Shown here: piece after piece, positions 28,801 to 41,164 of the stretch
Layout: each line of letters opens with the position of its first letter
Position numbering within the stretch: position 1 is the stretch's first letter
Source of the DNA: Mycteria americana
Taxonomy: Eukaryota > Chordata > Aves > Ciconiiformes > Ciconiidae
Assembly: GCF_035582795.1 (NCBI RefSeq)
Contig: NW_027445436.1
Span: 1,052,770-1,116,769 of the forward strand
DNA: 64,000 bases
Direction: 5' to 3'
Position numbers and translations under genes: made by a program
The notes under the pieces: generated by a model
The model's input: the letters and a program-made list of their open reading frames with translations, nothing else
Databases searched by the model: none
What the model was told of the DNA's origin: nothing

Positions 28801-31396
28801 GATATGTAACACCCCACCCAGAGTCCTTACGTGTGCAGGTGACACCAGTGGCGTTTGCGTGGGTGCAGGGCTGGTCCCTGGGAGATACCCTGGGGCAGAA
28901 GATGAGAAGGGATTCATTCCCCACACACTGCAGCTCTCTGTCCCACATGGCACCAGCCCCTTCTCCAAAGTGAGCTGCCCCAGGGACGGACAGGGCTGTG
29001 CCACACTGGAACTCCCTGCAGACCACATCGGCAGCTTTGGGACCAAAGTCTGAGTCACAGACAGTTTTCCACTGGTTCCCATCACGGATCTCCACGCGTC
29101 CTGAGCAGGGACTGTGCCCTCCGACCAGCTGGACAAATCCTGGAGCAACCAAAGACCCCTGTGAGTTCCCAGAGCCCTCTGGCAGTAACCTGCCCACATC
29201 CCACCTAATCTCCAAGGAGGCCATAGGCAAAGAGCCCCACAAGCACCCCAGCAGCTCCCAGTGGGTGCTGATGGCACAAACGTACCAGGGACCCCCTGCC
29301 ACTCCCCATGCATCCTCACAGCACTTGTGGGTTTGCTTCCCTCCCAAACCCCCAGCCGCAGGCACTGCTCAGACAAACTGCTGCCATCCTGGAGACCCTG
29401 GGCTTCCTGGCACCAGCCACAGGCACTGCAGCACCCGGGGCACAGGGAGACTGGCCAAGGCACTGTTGGCTGCTGCAGCCTGCTCTGCCTGCTGAGCTCA
29501 GGGCCAGGCTGAGGAACCCCTGGAACCGCCAGAAACACACCCTGGTCTCAGGGTGGTCTCAGGCTGTTGGGACACTGCTGTTAGATGGACCATGCCACAG
29601 GGTACAGGCATGGCACAGCTGTATCTGCAGTCGGTGTCTGCACCAGCCCCCCACTCTGGCACCTGTCCGGGGAGGGGGTCCTCAGCCAGGGCCAGAGTGC
29701 ACTGCCAGGCACGCACATCCCCATCAACGGGCAGGCAGAGGGCAGGAGAGCGGGCAGAGGAGCAGCCCTGGGCTGACATGAGCTCCCCGTGCAAGGAGAG
29801 GCACTGAGGACAGTGCAAGTGCTGGCAAAGCCCCTGTGGCACAGGGCAACCAGGGGCTGGGGTGGGCAGGAGAGGCTGGGCAGCGGGTCATCACTGACAA
29901 CATGGGGCCATGTCCATGTGGGCTGGTTCTTGTGGGGTGACCCTGGGAGAGGAATGGGGTGCCCTGTGCCACCCTGCTCCTCTGCCCAAGGCCAGCACTT
30001 TTCCCCTTTGAGCAGTCCCTTTGCTTATGCCGAGGGACACATGCCTGCCAGGAGGCAAAACCCAAAAATCCCCGGACACTCTGTGCCCTTCCCTGGGGCT
30101 GTGGGTGGCCTCATGAGCAGCTCTCGGTGCTTCTGGCATGGTGGGACCTGGCCCCTGGCAATGCCAGACAGGTCCTGGCTGAATGGGAGATGAAAGATGG
30201 GAACCAACAGATGCCAAGGGGCAGGGAGGAGGATTCATCTCCCAGTGCAGGCAATGACCAAGGGTGGGCTGAGCCACCTCAGGGGCCAGGCACGGGGTGG
30301 GCACCCGGGGTGGGTTTCCCCTGGTCTTTCCTCAGGGACCATGGACACCAGCAATGACAGTCCCATCTTGGCAGTGTGACCAACCACCCTGGGCCCTGCT
30401 CTGGTGTCCACTCGTTGTCCCTGAGGGCACAGCCAGGTCCCTTCCCCGCCCTGGCCTCAAAGGTGGGGAACAGGCTGGCCCCTCACCTGAACACGTCACT
30501 CCAGCATCCCAACTGTGATCACAGTCGTCGATACCCCATCCGCTGTGTGTGCAGTCAGACAGGGCAGACTCGGTGCCATGACAGTCAACCTCATCCATCC
30601 AAATGGGGCCAGATCCTGCCCCAAAATGTCCATATGTAGGAGCTTCAAGAGCAGACCCACAGCCCAGCTGCTTACAAACCACTGCAGTATCATTCATGTC
30701 CCAGAGGAAACTACACACAGTCCCCCACCAGCCCTGGTGTTTCACCTCCACTCTTCCAGCACAGCGCCAGCCGCCATTCGCCCGCCTCACCTCCGCAGCC
30801 CCTTCAAACATCAACACAGGAATGGTCAGGAGAGTGCTGAGCCCCAGAGTGCAGGTCTGGAGGTCCCCCCTGACTGGGCCGAGTCACAGGCACCAGGGTG
30901 GGATCCCTCCCTCCCCCTTCCGGGCTGTCCCTGGGGCAGTGTGGGGGTCCCCCCTCTTCCCATGGGCTGCAAAGTGCTGGGGGTGCCCAACAGCAGACCT
31001 CTGGGCCCTTCACCACCCCACAGCCTGCGGCACCTCCTCCCAGCTCAACGACCCCTTGCCCATGCCCACCCGCACACTGTGCCCGGCCCTGCACAGGGCA
31101 CCCTTTCCTCACCAGCCCAGCAACCCCTGTACAGCCCCATGCTCACAGGCCCACAGCTCCCTCTCCCACCCATAGAGGCACAGGGAAAGGCACAGGGTCG
31201 ATTGACTTGAGCACCTTCTGCCCCTCGTCTCAGTGGCACCTGCAAAGAAACCCCATTCTCAGCGGTATCCTGCTGACCCCACTGGTGCCTGCTGGACCCA
31301 GGCAGTGGGACAAGAGAACAGGCACTTACCCCTGCACTGCTGCACCCAGAGGAGCAGCCACAGCACCCGAGGGGACAGGAGTCCCTCCATCTCCAT
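22801..31396 (-). CDS. Six-SRCR-domain scavenger receptor, WC1/CD163-type, with two lesions
   Basis: Type I membrane receptor with group B SRCR domains. Exons: 31,330-31,396 (signal peptide, Leu-rich core [13 protein letters not shown]); SRCR1 30,487-30,801; SRCR2 28,831-29,139; SRCR3 28,286-28,598; SRCR4 27,356-27,673; SRCR5 26,954-27,268; SRCR6 26,282-26,596; linker 25,523-25,558; membrane exon 25,100-25,237 ([20 protein letters not shown]); tail 24,258-24,353 (VYEEIAY), 23,307-23,526 and 22,801-23,057 (GYDDAEDV). Every recognised extracellular and membrane exon is symmetric, phase 1 to phase 1. YEEIAY and YDDA motifs resemble the WC1 tail, which signals in gamma-delta T cells in cattle. 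SRCR3 has a frameshift at 28,558-28,562 where its first Cys should be, and the YDD exon holds a 67-bp tandem duplication. It is either a decaying paralog or carries assembly errors. CD5/CD6 are less likely because six domains are present. Confidence 0.85.
23380..23513 (-). repeat. 67-bp tandem duplication inside a cytoplasmic exon
   Basis: Two adjacent 67-bp units (23,380-23,446 and 23,447-23,513) differ at one base. They encode the GYDDAR motif. Because 67 is not a multiple of three, the two copies fall in different frames. Confidence 0.95.
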
Positions 31397-32400
31397 CCTG
31401 AGCCTCCTGCCCTGCTGGCACGGCCCTGTTGCGGTCCTCTCCCTCTCACGGCTCCTGGGGACTCATGGGGACAATGACGATGGGAGGGTAATATATCTCT
31501 GCAGATGCCGACCCAGCTGCAGGAGGAGCCAATCGAAGCAGAAGCACCTTTTTAGACATTATCGGGAGCTGTCTCCCCTCTGACAGAGCCCAGTCCTCCA
31601 ATGAACTTCTCCAGTGCCGTTCATGACCATATATGAGGGACATATATGTCCCGCTGCGGGTGTCATGATCGCTGTGATGGGGGATCGTCATGGGACACGC
31701 TGGGTGTGGAGGGGAAATGGGTCTGTCACCCTTGCACCCTGCTGTGGGACTGGAAGCACTGAGCACCTCCTATGCGGGGCTCATTCAAGAACCCATGAGG
31801 CAAGTGTCCAGCCAAGCCCGAGCCGTGGGAACCACGGAGCTGGGACTGCACCGGGACCTGTATCAGGACGGGAAGGAAACAGCCCCTGCCCCTGCTACAG
31901 ACCCCACTGTGCTGGGAGCAGCAGCTGGGAAAAGGCTTTGGCCAGGGGAAGAGCTCCATGCCAGGAGTGCTGGCTCGCGCACCCGTCCCTGGAGAGCCCC
32001 ACGGTGAGCCCCTCGCAGGAGCCGGAGCTGGGACATGTCCCTGCCCCGGCAGCAGCCATGCAGCCCAGAGGCTCAGCCATGTCCCTGACTCTCAGCCTGT
32101 CAGCGAGGGGCCGTTATTCCCCACGGGTGGATCAGGAGCTGGAGCCTGCAGGTGCACAAACCACAGCCCACGTGGCCTCGCAGCACTCGCCGCGCTCCCC
32201 GCGCAGCGCCCGGGCAGGAAGTCTGTGGTTTCCTCCTGGCACCGTGCCCAGGCACATCCCTGTGGTGCCCCCGAGCCACCCCCACCCCGACTGCCCCAGC
32301 CAGGGCTGCAGGGGCTGCTCCTTTGGCCTTGCAGACACGGGGCCGGGCAGATCCCGTCCCCCGTGATGCCCCTCTGCTACACACGACCGCTCCACGCTCA
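31397..32400. other. 5' flank of the SRCR receptor
   Basis: No exon is recognised. It should include the receptor's 5' UTR and promoter on the minus strand. Open frames here show no domains. Confidence 0.35.
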
Positions 32401-33690
32401 GCCACGGGGTGCCATCGGTGACGTGACCTCACATCCCTCCGACTGCCATCGCTGTATGCTCAGGAGTTTTACTGACAGTGACCTCACACCCTCCTGCTTC
32501 TGCTGCTGCATGCTCATGAGTTACACTGTTACACGCGTGTGTGTGTGCTGTGTACGGGCTTTTGCTGACGATGGTTCTTCCCAAAAGCCATATTTGGGTG
32601 GGGTCTAACGATTATGTTGATGACATCAGGAGCACCCACACAAGCCATAGGCCTGCTCTTGGCCTAAAAGCTACTCTGGCACCAGAGAAATCACAAGCTC
32701 GTACACAAGCCATGTGCATAGTCCTGGCCTATCCGCCACTCAGCCGCAGGTGATGTCATAGCATCTAAACCTGCCAAGTGCCTGCTCCTGGCCTATCAGG
32801 TATTCAGACACCAATGACCTCACAAACACCTACACAAGCTATTGATCTGCTCCTAACCTATCATCTACTCAGGCACCAGTGACACCACAACAACCTCCAC
32901 CACCCCTGGGCCTGCTGCTGGCCTATCAGATACTAGGGCAGCAGTGACTTCACAAGCACCTACACAGCCCTCGTCCTGGCCTATCAGCTAATCAGTCACA
33001 AATGACCTTGCCAACACCTACGCAAGACAGATGCTTACTCCGGGCCTACCAGCTTCTCAGGCACCTGTGACCTCAAAAAATCCAACTCAAGACATGTTTC
33101 TCCTGGTCTACCACTTACTCAGGCATCACTGACATCACCAAGACATTCACAAGCCATGTGCCAGCTCCCGGCCTATCATCTACTCAGACACCAGTGACCT
33201 CACAAGCACCTACACAATCCATAGGCCTGTTCCTGTCCTACTAGCTACTCAGGCATGAGTGACCTCATAAGCACAGACACAAGCCATGGGTTGGCTCCTG
33301 GCCTGTCAGGTATTCAGCCGAGAGTGAACTCACAGGTACGTATCTGCCTATTTGCCATGTACTTGCCGTTGAGGTACTCGGGCTCCAATGACCTCACAAG
33401 CACCTTTACAAGCTGTGTACCTGGTCCTGGCCTATCAGCTACTCAGCCAAGAGTGACATCACAAGTACATACCCAAGCTGTGTCTCTCCCTCTTGCCTAT
33501 CAGCTGCTCAGGCACCAGGGACCTGACCACCACATATCCACCTCTTTGCTATCTGCTTGCCTATGAGATACAAGGGAACAAGTGACCTCACAGGCTCCTA
33601 CACAAACCATAAGCCTACTCTTGGCCTATCAGTTGCTCAGGCAGCAGTGACCTCACAAGCATATACCAACCTATTTGCAACGTGCTCGTC
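32400..33690. repeat. Degenerate ~66-bp minisatellite carrying TGACCTCA
   Basis: About twenty diverged units share CTGCTCCTGGCCTATCAGCT, then ACTCAGGCACCAGTGACCTC, then ACAAGCACCTACACAAGCC. Spacing is roughly 62-70 bp. The block TGACCTCA (reverse complement TGAGGTCA) is one of its best kept parts. High divergence between units suggests an old array. Confidence 0.85.
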
Positions 33691-33699
33691 TTTTGGAAT

Positions 33700-34226
33700 T
33701 ACCACAGCCAACAGCTAAACCCCCACCCACTTCCTCGCTCTCTCCCTCCCAGCACGATGGGGGAGACAACTGGAAGGGCAAAAGCAAGGAAAAAACCCAC
33801 ATGGGTCAAGATAAAGACAGTTTAATAAGTGGAGGGGAAAAAAATAAAAGGAAACAAGGCATGGAGAGGCAATCACTCACACCAGCAGACCGATGCCCAG
33901 CCACTCTCTGAGGAATGGCTACTTTGTGGAAACTCCCCTCCAAGTTTTAGTACTTAACAGGGCACCGTATGGCCTGCAATATCTCTTTGGTCCGTTCGCG
34001 TCAGCTGTCCTGACTTTGTCCCCTCCAATCCTCTCGCCCACCCCCAGTCCCCTCGCTGGGGGGTCAGAATGAGAAACAGAGAAGGCCTTGACGCTATGCC
34101 AGCACTGATCAGCAATAGCTACAACAGCAGTGTGTTATCAACACTGTTTTAGCCACCAGCACAAAGCACAGCACCATGAGGGCTGCTATCAAGAAAATTC
34201 ATTCCGTCCCAGCCAGACCCCGGACA
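33700..34226 (-). mobile_element. ERVL-type LTR, minus orientation
   Basis: Reading leftwards from 34,226 it begins TGTCCGGGGTCTGGCTGGGA and continues with the ERVL-type body (GTTGATAACACACTG region, AGTACTAAAACTTGG, ATTAAACTGTCTTTATC) to about 33,700, where the end is degenerate. No internal sequence adjoins it. Probably an old solo LTR. Confidence 0.85.
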
Positions 34227-36124
34227 ACCTCCAGCCCTTATTCCATACCGTTTGCACCCTGCTCGGGTCCTGCAGTATTCAATGAATTTGCATCAACCAC
34301 CACCACGCCCTTTCCCATCCTTTGACATGACAGACACTGTACTGGGTTTGGCGGGTGTGGCTCCGGTGGACCTGGGCAAGTCCCAGCCCACTCCTGACTT
34401 CTCCCCTCACTCAGTCAGATGGAGTTTTTGAAACATTTGATCAGCTCATCAACCTAAGGACAAGGAAAAACATGTAGCACCAGCCTGCACCCCACAATGG
34501 TCTTGCATATAGCTGTGAGATCCCCCAAACCATGGAGAAAGTTCCCCACCACCACCCTTCTTAGTGTGACACCTCAAAATGCAGTTTGCAGTTCACAGGC
34601 CCATTGGCTGGTTTTTCTCATTCATGTGGTTCTCGTGGGGATCCCCTTCAGGCCTTTTCCTCTTTGTTCCCCTGAACATGTTCTTCTGAGGTTGGCATTT
34701 TGTCCTGCTTTTCCATTTTCACAGCCCACATGGCCTGTGCCTTGCTGCCCCATGCAAAGCCCAGAGTCTGTCCCAGTAACCCTGCATGGCCGCCCTGCTG
34801 GGCTGGGCTGGGATGTGGGGGCCTCCCAGTCCAGCTCACAGGACTGGGCTCTTCTTTGCACGTGTCCGCATTTGTTATGGGGCCCCTTGGAGGCCTCCTA
34901 GCAGGGGGCCACCGCCCATGGGCATGTTCCAGCTTGTCCATGCCCCAGCACCTTTTTGGCACCCCTCCGCCCTCTTGAGGCCCCCCCCACCCCAGCCCTG
35001 TCAGGGCTTGTTCTGCAGCCTGGCAAAGTGGGGGACCCTGACCTGGCCTTTCCCTTTTGTTTCTATTCACATGTAAACTGTAATTGCTCACTGCATTTGC
35101 TCTTATTGAAAAAGGGTTTTTCCATTTCATACCTATGTTTTTATGGCTGTATATACTTACTTTCTATAGCTTTATAAATGTTTACACACATATATAAATC
35201 TATACATAAATACAGCTATAGGGGTACATATATAGAAATACTGTATTATTAATACCTATTTGTACACCTATTTATAAATATATCTATAGATATTCTATAA
35301 ATTTATCTATTTTTATATGTAAGCACTTCCTGGACCAAAGGAGCTGGGCAGCCAATCACAAGGCTGCCTGAGAATGATGGTGTCAAGAAATGGCTGTCAG
35401 CCAATCACAATGCAGGATGAAAACACATGGGGAATGAGGCTGTCAGACATAGAAGCCTCCCTGTATGTCGTGACAGGGGGCTTCCTTTGTGACGTGTCCC
35501 TGGGAACACTGGGACAGGTGGCCAGTCCTGCCGGCCAGTCAGAGGGGCTGCCTGAGAACCCGCGAGTGTGACGGTGCCGAGAAATGGCCATTAGCCAATC
35601 ACAGAGCACTGTGATATGTAACAAAATGGCAGGTCACTGCCATGGAATGGTGTGTCATAAAATGGTGGCCCAACCAAAATGGCAGCCCTTGCGTATATAG
35701 GCGAAGGGCCTTCTGGGTGTGATGCACTTCTGGGTAACTGGAAGGGGTGGCCGGTCCTGCCAGCCTTTCACAACAGAGCACATGGCCGGTAGAGGAGAGT
35801 GGCTTCCGGGGCAAATGGCCCCTGTGGCTGCTGGGAGGGGGCGGGACTTCCACCGGAAGCTGTTGGGCGGGGCACCTGCACATCGTGTCTCCCGTAGCAG
35901 TGGTGCCTGTGCTCCTGGCGTGTTCTGGGGCAGGGATCCCAACGCGCAGCAGGAAGGCATGTGGGGAGGTGAAAATGCTCCTCTTGAGCCGTGGTCAGAG
36001 AAGGGGTCAATGTGCTGCCAGAGCTTCCAGGTCTGTGCCTGACGTAAGAACTTTCCCACCCTCAAGCCTGCCCACGCTTCTCACAACCAACCAACCAACC
36101 CATAAGCCTCAAAACATCATCTTT
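34227..36124. other. Gene-poor segment with AT-rich tract and CCAAT repeats
   Basis: No gene is supported. 35,120-35,330 is an AT-rich low-complexity tract of TATA and ATAAA runs. 35,345-35,615 contains AGCCAATCAC three times within an imperfect duplication. The remainder has chance open frames only. Confidence 0.5.
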
Positions 36125-37339
36125 GCAAATTCATGGCAGTCAGGCAATGTCCCCAGTGTTTGGAAAAGAGGGAAACATCACACCCATTTTTAAAAAGGGT
36201 AAAAAGGAGGACTCTGGGAACTACTCAACAGCCAACCTCACCTCCGTGCCCAGTAAGATAATGGAACAGAATGTCCTGGAAGCCGTGTTGAAACAAATGG
36301 AAGACATGTTAAAAGAAATGGAAGACAGGGAGGTGATCAGAGAAAGCAAGCATGGCTTCACCAAGGACAAATTGTGCCTGACTGATGTAGTGGCCTTCTG
36401 TGATGGAGTAACTGCATCAGTGGAGAAGGGAAGAGCTCCAAGTGTCATCTACCTAAACTTCTGTAAGGCCTTTCAGACGGTGCCCCAAGCATTCTTGCCT
36501 CTAAATTGGAGAGCTATGGGATTGACAGGTGGACTATTCCATGGACAAGGAACTGTCAGGATGGCCGCATCCAAAGAGTTACAGTCAATGAACTCAGTGT
36601 CCCAGTGGAAACCAGTAACGAGTGGTGTCCCTCAAGGGCCCCTGCTGGGAGCAGTACTGTTTAATATCTTCATCGGTGACATAGACAGTGGCATTGAGTG
36701 CACCCTCAGCAAGTGTGCAGATGACACCAAGCTGAGTGGTACAGCTGATACTCTAGAGAGAAGAGATGCCCTCCAGAGGGACCTTGACAGGCTGCAGGAG
36801 TAGGCCCATGTGAACCTCATTGAGGTCAACAAGGCCAAGTGCAAGGTCCTGCACTGGGGTGGGGCAATCCCCAAAATCATTACAGACTGTGGGATGAAGG
36901 GATTGAGAGCAGCCCTGCAGGGGAGGACTTGGGGGTACTGGTGGGTGAGAAATTGGACATGAGGCGTCAGTGTGTGCTTGCAGCCCAGAAAGCCAAGCGT
37001 ATCCTGGGCTGCATCAAAAGAAGCGTGGCCAGCAGGTTGAGGGAGGTGACTCCCCCCCTCTACTGTGGTCTTGTGAGACCCCACCTGGAGTACTGCTTCC
37101 AGCTCTGGGGTCCCCACCACAAGAAAGACATGGACCTGTTAGAGCAGGTGAAGAGGAAGGCCACAAAAATGATGCGAGAGCTGGAAAACCTCTCCTGTGA
37201 AGAAAGGCTGAGAGAGTTGGGGTTGTTCAGCCTGGAGAAGAGAAGGCTTTTGGGAGACCTTCTTGCGGCCTTTCAATCTATAAAGGGGGCTTATAAGAAA
37301 GACGGAGAGAGACTTTTACCGAGGCCTGTAGTGACAGGA
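36125..37339 (+). mobile_element. CR1 LINE, RT portion, cut by an LTR
   Basis: Sense CR1. Residues such as [49 protein letters not shown] and the palm box CADD are present, then the thumb region to 37,339. The match starts inside the RT fingers. A stop after RDLDRLQE (about 36,801) and a frame change break it. The right end is the junction with an LTR at 37,340; the expected 3' end is not contiguous. Confidence 0.92.
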
Positions 37340-38544
37340 TGTTGCATTAAGAGTTACTGGCACATAGTAGTCCGAGGTGTGGCTGAGGGAGGCGGGAACC
37401 CTCCCGTTGAGTCACGAGGTTCAGATGGGACCCCCTTGCTTTCTAAACTCCTTCTCAGAGAGGAGTCTAGGTGCAGCTAAGTCCAGTCCTAGTCTCAGAC
37501 TTGGTCAATGGTTATTTTCTAAGGACGGTATATGCAGCCATTCATCAGCGTAAAGGCGACAGCGTTAATTTAAACGCGCTGCACCCCCAGTCTAGTCGTG
37601 TTGCATGAACGATCACAGCCACACTTAAAGAGTCTGGTCGTGTTCAATAACTACCACGGCTAGATTAATAAAGAGTGCAGTTAGAGCAACAGATACACAG
37701 GTTCTTTGGATTACCACTGATAAATTCACTGTCTGCAAAGCATGTACAAATACCAAGAGTATGAGTAACACTGCTGTCTATCAAGGCGTTAAAGATGATA
37801 AAGCGACTCTAGAGAGATTTATAAGTTTCCCGGGGAGGCACTTGGTATAACCAAGTGTTCGAATCTTACCCAAAGGCGTCCCGATGGGGGGGAAGAGAGG
37901 CTCAGCCCGTCGACTGATCCCAGAGGTCAGAGTGGTACGCAATGGTGTCTTCCCTAACATTCTCTTTCTCTTAAGCCATTTTATACTATCTTTCACCTTT
38001 CGGGTGGAGCTTGAGTGACTCTAGTAATACACACCTTTATTTAGGATTGGTGTAAAGTTTTCTCGCTTCGCTTTTAAAGGTATAAGCTAGAAAAATTCAG
38101 TGCGCAAGCTCAGTGAGGGGTGGTCGCACCTTGGAGGCGGGTAGCTTTTGGGATGGAGGTGTGTTTTGGTATTATAATGATGTTATAATGAGCAAAGTTC
38201 ACTAAAAGGACAGCATTTTGTCAGAAACGTGGCAGGCTGTTGGCCCAGGGTAGTAAATATGCAGCTTATCAGTTCCATGACACCTTTAAGTTCCCCTATT
38301 ATTGCAGAGCCTGGCCGCGGCATCTCCACACCGCTCCACCCTCTGGGCAGCGCCTCTTAGAGTCAGCACACCAAGTTCCCCTGGCGTTACCAACATCTAA
38401 GGTTGCAGGCCTAGGGAACTCCCATGCAATGGATTCCTTACATGTCAGCCGCATTCCACCTGGGGAGCTTCTTCAATGCTGTGCCTTACCTAAAAGTGTG
38501 AATATAAGTTCTAATTTTTAAGTCACCTCAGCCATTATCCCACA
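37340..38544 (-). mobile_element. Long LTR, second copy of the 9,356 family
   Basis: About 1.2 kb bounded by TGTTGCATTAAG and TTATCCCACA and similar throughout to 9,356-11,301 minus its nested insert. It has the minus-strand TATA-like TATAAAAT near 37,985. No matching 5-bp repeats flank it (CAGGA against CTTGG), so one side may have rearranged, or it may be an LTR of a deleted provirus. Confidence 0.8.
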
Positions 38545-38777
38545 CTTGGTAACTTTCATTTTTGCATTGGTAACTTTGGTTCTGTACTGGTAACTTTGAA
38601 TCATTGTTATATCCTTTGTGCAGTAAGTAACGGAGTGAAGCTTGGCATTGAACTTTGTTAAGTTTCAAGAAAACCACTTTTGCTGATACCTTTGGCAGTG
38701 GTTCTTTAAGAGGTCTAAATCACCCATCTGTGACAAATTTCTGTAGTTGGCAGGATTCTAAATCAGGATCCATGTCA
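38545..38777. other. Unclassified ~230 bp between LTR and CR1
   Basis: AT-rich sequence with TGGTAACTTT repeated three times at 38,549-38,609. It could be a remnant of another retroviral element, but nothing diagnostic is visible. Confidence 0.35.
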
Positions 38778-39131
38778 GGAGACCTTCTTGTAGCCATACA
38801 ACATATCTAGAAGGCTTGTAAGAAGATGGAGAGAGACTTTTTACCAGGGCCTGTAGTGATAGGACAAGGGATAATGTTTTTTAAAAGAGAGTAAATTTAG
38901 TTTGGATATTGGAAGAAATTTTTTATGGTGAGGGTGGTGAGACACTGGAACAGGTTGCCCAGAGAACTTGTGGATGCCCCATCCCTGGAAGTGTTCAAGG
39001 TCGGGTTGGATGGGGCTTTGAGCAACCTGACCTAGTGAAAGACGTCCCTGCCCATGACAGGGGGGTTGTACTAGATGATCTTTAAAGGCTCCTTTCCAAC
39101 CAAAGCCAGTCTATGAGTCTATGAGTCTCTG
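38778..39131 (+). mobile_element. CR1 LINE 3' end fragment
   Basis: Typical CR1 3' region (GAGGGTGGTGAGACACTGGA, GTTGCCCAGAGAACTTGTGG, GTTGGATGGGGCTTTGAGC). It ends with the unusual short repeat TATGAGTCTATGAGTC. About 110 bp of its content repeats the end of the CR1 at 37,230-37,339, so it is a separate copy rather than the other half of that one. Confidence 0.9.
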
Positions 39132-40250
39132 ATTCTGTTCTTATCAACTTCCCTTTTCTTAGCATCAGGCAGGTGAGTAGAGGTTCAGAGAGAGGAGAAT
39201 AGCCAAGGGCTGAGAACACAGGTACAGGGCAGGGCACCCTGGTTGTGATCTGCCTCCCAGCCCTGCATCACCCCGGCTGTAGATGGCATGGACCTTGCAT
39301 CAGCACCATGGTGTTGTCATTCAGGTAGTGGCACGCAGTCACTGGACCCCTTTGGGAGGCCCTGGGTGTCTGCCCCACACCAGCTCTAACAGGGCACGGC
39401 TTTCCTGCGCGTTCGGTGCTGTGTTTGCCTACTGAGTGGAGTTGCGTTTGGCACCCAGGCACCTGGCATGGCACTAGAGGCTTTTTTTTTTCTTTTTTTA
39501 ATGGCATTAAAATGAGAGCTCTGAAAGAAAAGTCTTCAGTGCAGGGATGTGGATGTGTCTTAGCTTTACGGTGACTGGAGCTTTAGTGAGTCCATTGGAG
39601 AGAGAGAGACCTGGGTCTCCTTCTGGGGCCCTCCTTGCTTTGATGAGCTCAGGGAGATATTTTACAAGGCACATTCAGGTTCCCTAAATGTCTGGGGTCA
39701 TTGTGGGTGGCCAAGGAGATCCCCATTCCCCCTCTGGCCCTCAGCTGATGCTCAGGAAGGAGGTGGGTATTCTCAGAGATTTTCCATCAGGGCTTGCAAA
39801 CCCTTGCACAGGTCTTGGACCACCTCTGGCACCTCCGTCATCACAAAGGATCTGTATGTGAGCACCTGAGTCCCTGCTCAATAAAGGTAAGGGGCTCAGA
39901 GCAGGGGCTCACGCGCTGCCAACTCTTTTGTGCACACCGGAACCGAGCCAGGAGAATTCCCAGCTCCTCTGGGTCTGTGAAGTCAGAGGGGAGCTGAATC
40001 CTGCTTCAGCCCGAGGGCTTCCTGGTCAGGATGAGATGCCTGCATTGCCTCAGCTGAATCCCTGCCCTGCACAAGGGAAGCCAACCCCCTCCCTGTCCCT
40101 GTCTGTGTGTTCTTTTTGTTATGGGACAAGAATACCGGTGTCCAGAGGGGAACACTGACACCTGTCATAGAGAACCACACTCTGCTAGGACAAACCACGC
40201 TGCTGGAATCAGTCTCTCTCCACTGTTGGTGATTACTTCAGGCGATGTTG
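39132..40250. other. Intergenic segment, partly paralogous to 21,840-22,260
   Basis: No gene is recognised. A T-rich run lies at about 39,480. The stretch 39,780-40,150 aligns by eye with 21,840-22,260, sharing CTTGCA, TGTCTTGG-type and ATGGGACAAG blocks. Confidence 0.45.
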
Positions 40251-40600
40251 CAGCATGTTCCCCAGGGCTGACCGCAGCCGCTCGCAGCCGCTCGCTCACT
40301 CCTCCCTGGTGGGATGGGGGAGAGAATCAGAAGGGTAAAAGTGAGAAAAGTCATGGGTTGAGATAAAGACAGTTCAATAGGTACAGCAAAAGCCGCACAC
40401 GCAAGCAAAGCAAAACAAGGAATTCGTTCACTACTTCCCAATGGCAGGCAGATGTTCAGCCATCTCCAGGAAAGCAGGGCTCCATCACACGTAACGGTTA
40501 CTTGGGAAGACAAATGCCCTAACTCCAAAAGTCCCCCCCTTTCTGCTTCTTCCCCCAGGTTTTGCTGTTGAGCATGACGTCATATGGTATGGAATATTCC
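40250..40600 (-). mobile_element. ERVL-type LTR fragment, minus orientation
   Basis: It contains the reverse complement of the ERVL LTR 3' half: CCCATCCCACC tail, GAGATAAAGACAGTTCAATA (R region), then GAGCATGACGTCATATGG and TATGGAATATTCC. The U3 start is missing beyond about 40,600. Confidence 0.85.
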
Positions 40601-41164
40601 TCAACAAGGGAGGGAGAGTTATTACACTCACTAAAAGCACAGCTGGGCTGAACTAAGTCAATACTTACCGAGCCACCTCTCTTCGTCCCACACAAAGCTA
40701 TACGGGCCACGTGTTCCTCTGAAAGTAACCTGCTCAGGCATCAGCTTTTCTTATCGCGTCCCGTCGCGGTGTCACCTTTAAAAAGCACCGACAAAACATC
40801 AGTTGTGGTGTCAGCTCGGTGGGTTTCCGTGCCCGGGGGCAATTCGGGCAACTCATCAGCAGTAAGTGCCTCTTTGGACACAGACCTTTCTCCGCCCACC
40901 CCGACCGCGGGCACATTTCCTGCCACACTTCCTGGCCTGGCAAAACCCTCTCTGGGGAAACCTCCCAACGAGGCCGAGGTGAACCACCAGCTCGCTGCTG
41001 ACCGCCCCGACCAGCAGAAGACCTAGACCCCGCTGAGGGGGCCCAATGCAGGCCCCGAGGCCTCCCCGGGGGCAGGCAGCCACCCAGGGCCACTACAGTG
41101 GGGTCCTGCCAGGACCTGGATGAGCAGAGCCATCCTGTGGATGAGCAGAGCCAGACCATCTTCG
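40601..41164. other. Unassigned, overlapping open frames on both strands
   Basis: Both strands are open over about 40,740-41,020, but neither frame has a recognised domain or convincing splice sites. I do not call a gene. Confidence 0.35.

Noticed and set aside
32400-33690. A CRISPR-like array of spaced repeats
   Set aside because: Repeats are diverged, units have no constant repeat plus unique spacer layout, and the genome is a bird.
36125-39131. A single CR1 interrupted by the long LTR
   Set aside because: About 110 bp of CR1 content occurs on both sides of the LTR, so the right piece is a separate copy rather than the other half.
40741-41026. Opposing open frames of 75-85 codons with plausible composition
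   Set aside because: Both strands are open, neither has convincing splice sites or a known domain, and the flanks are LTR and pol debris.
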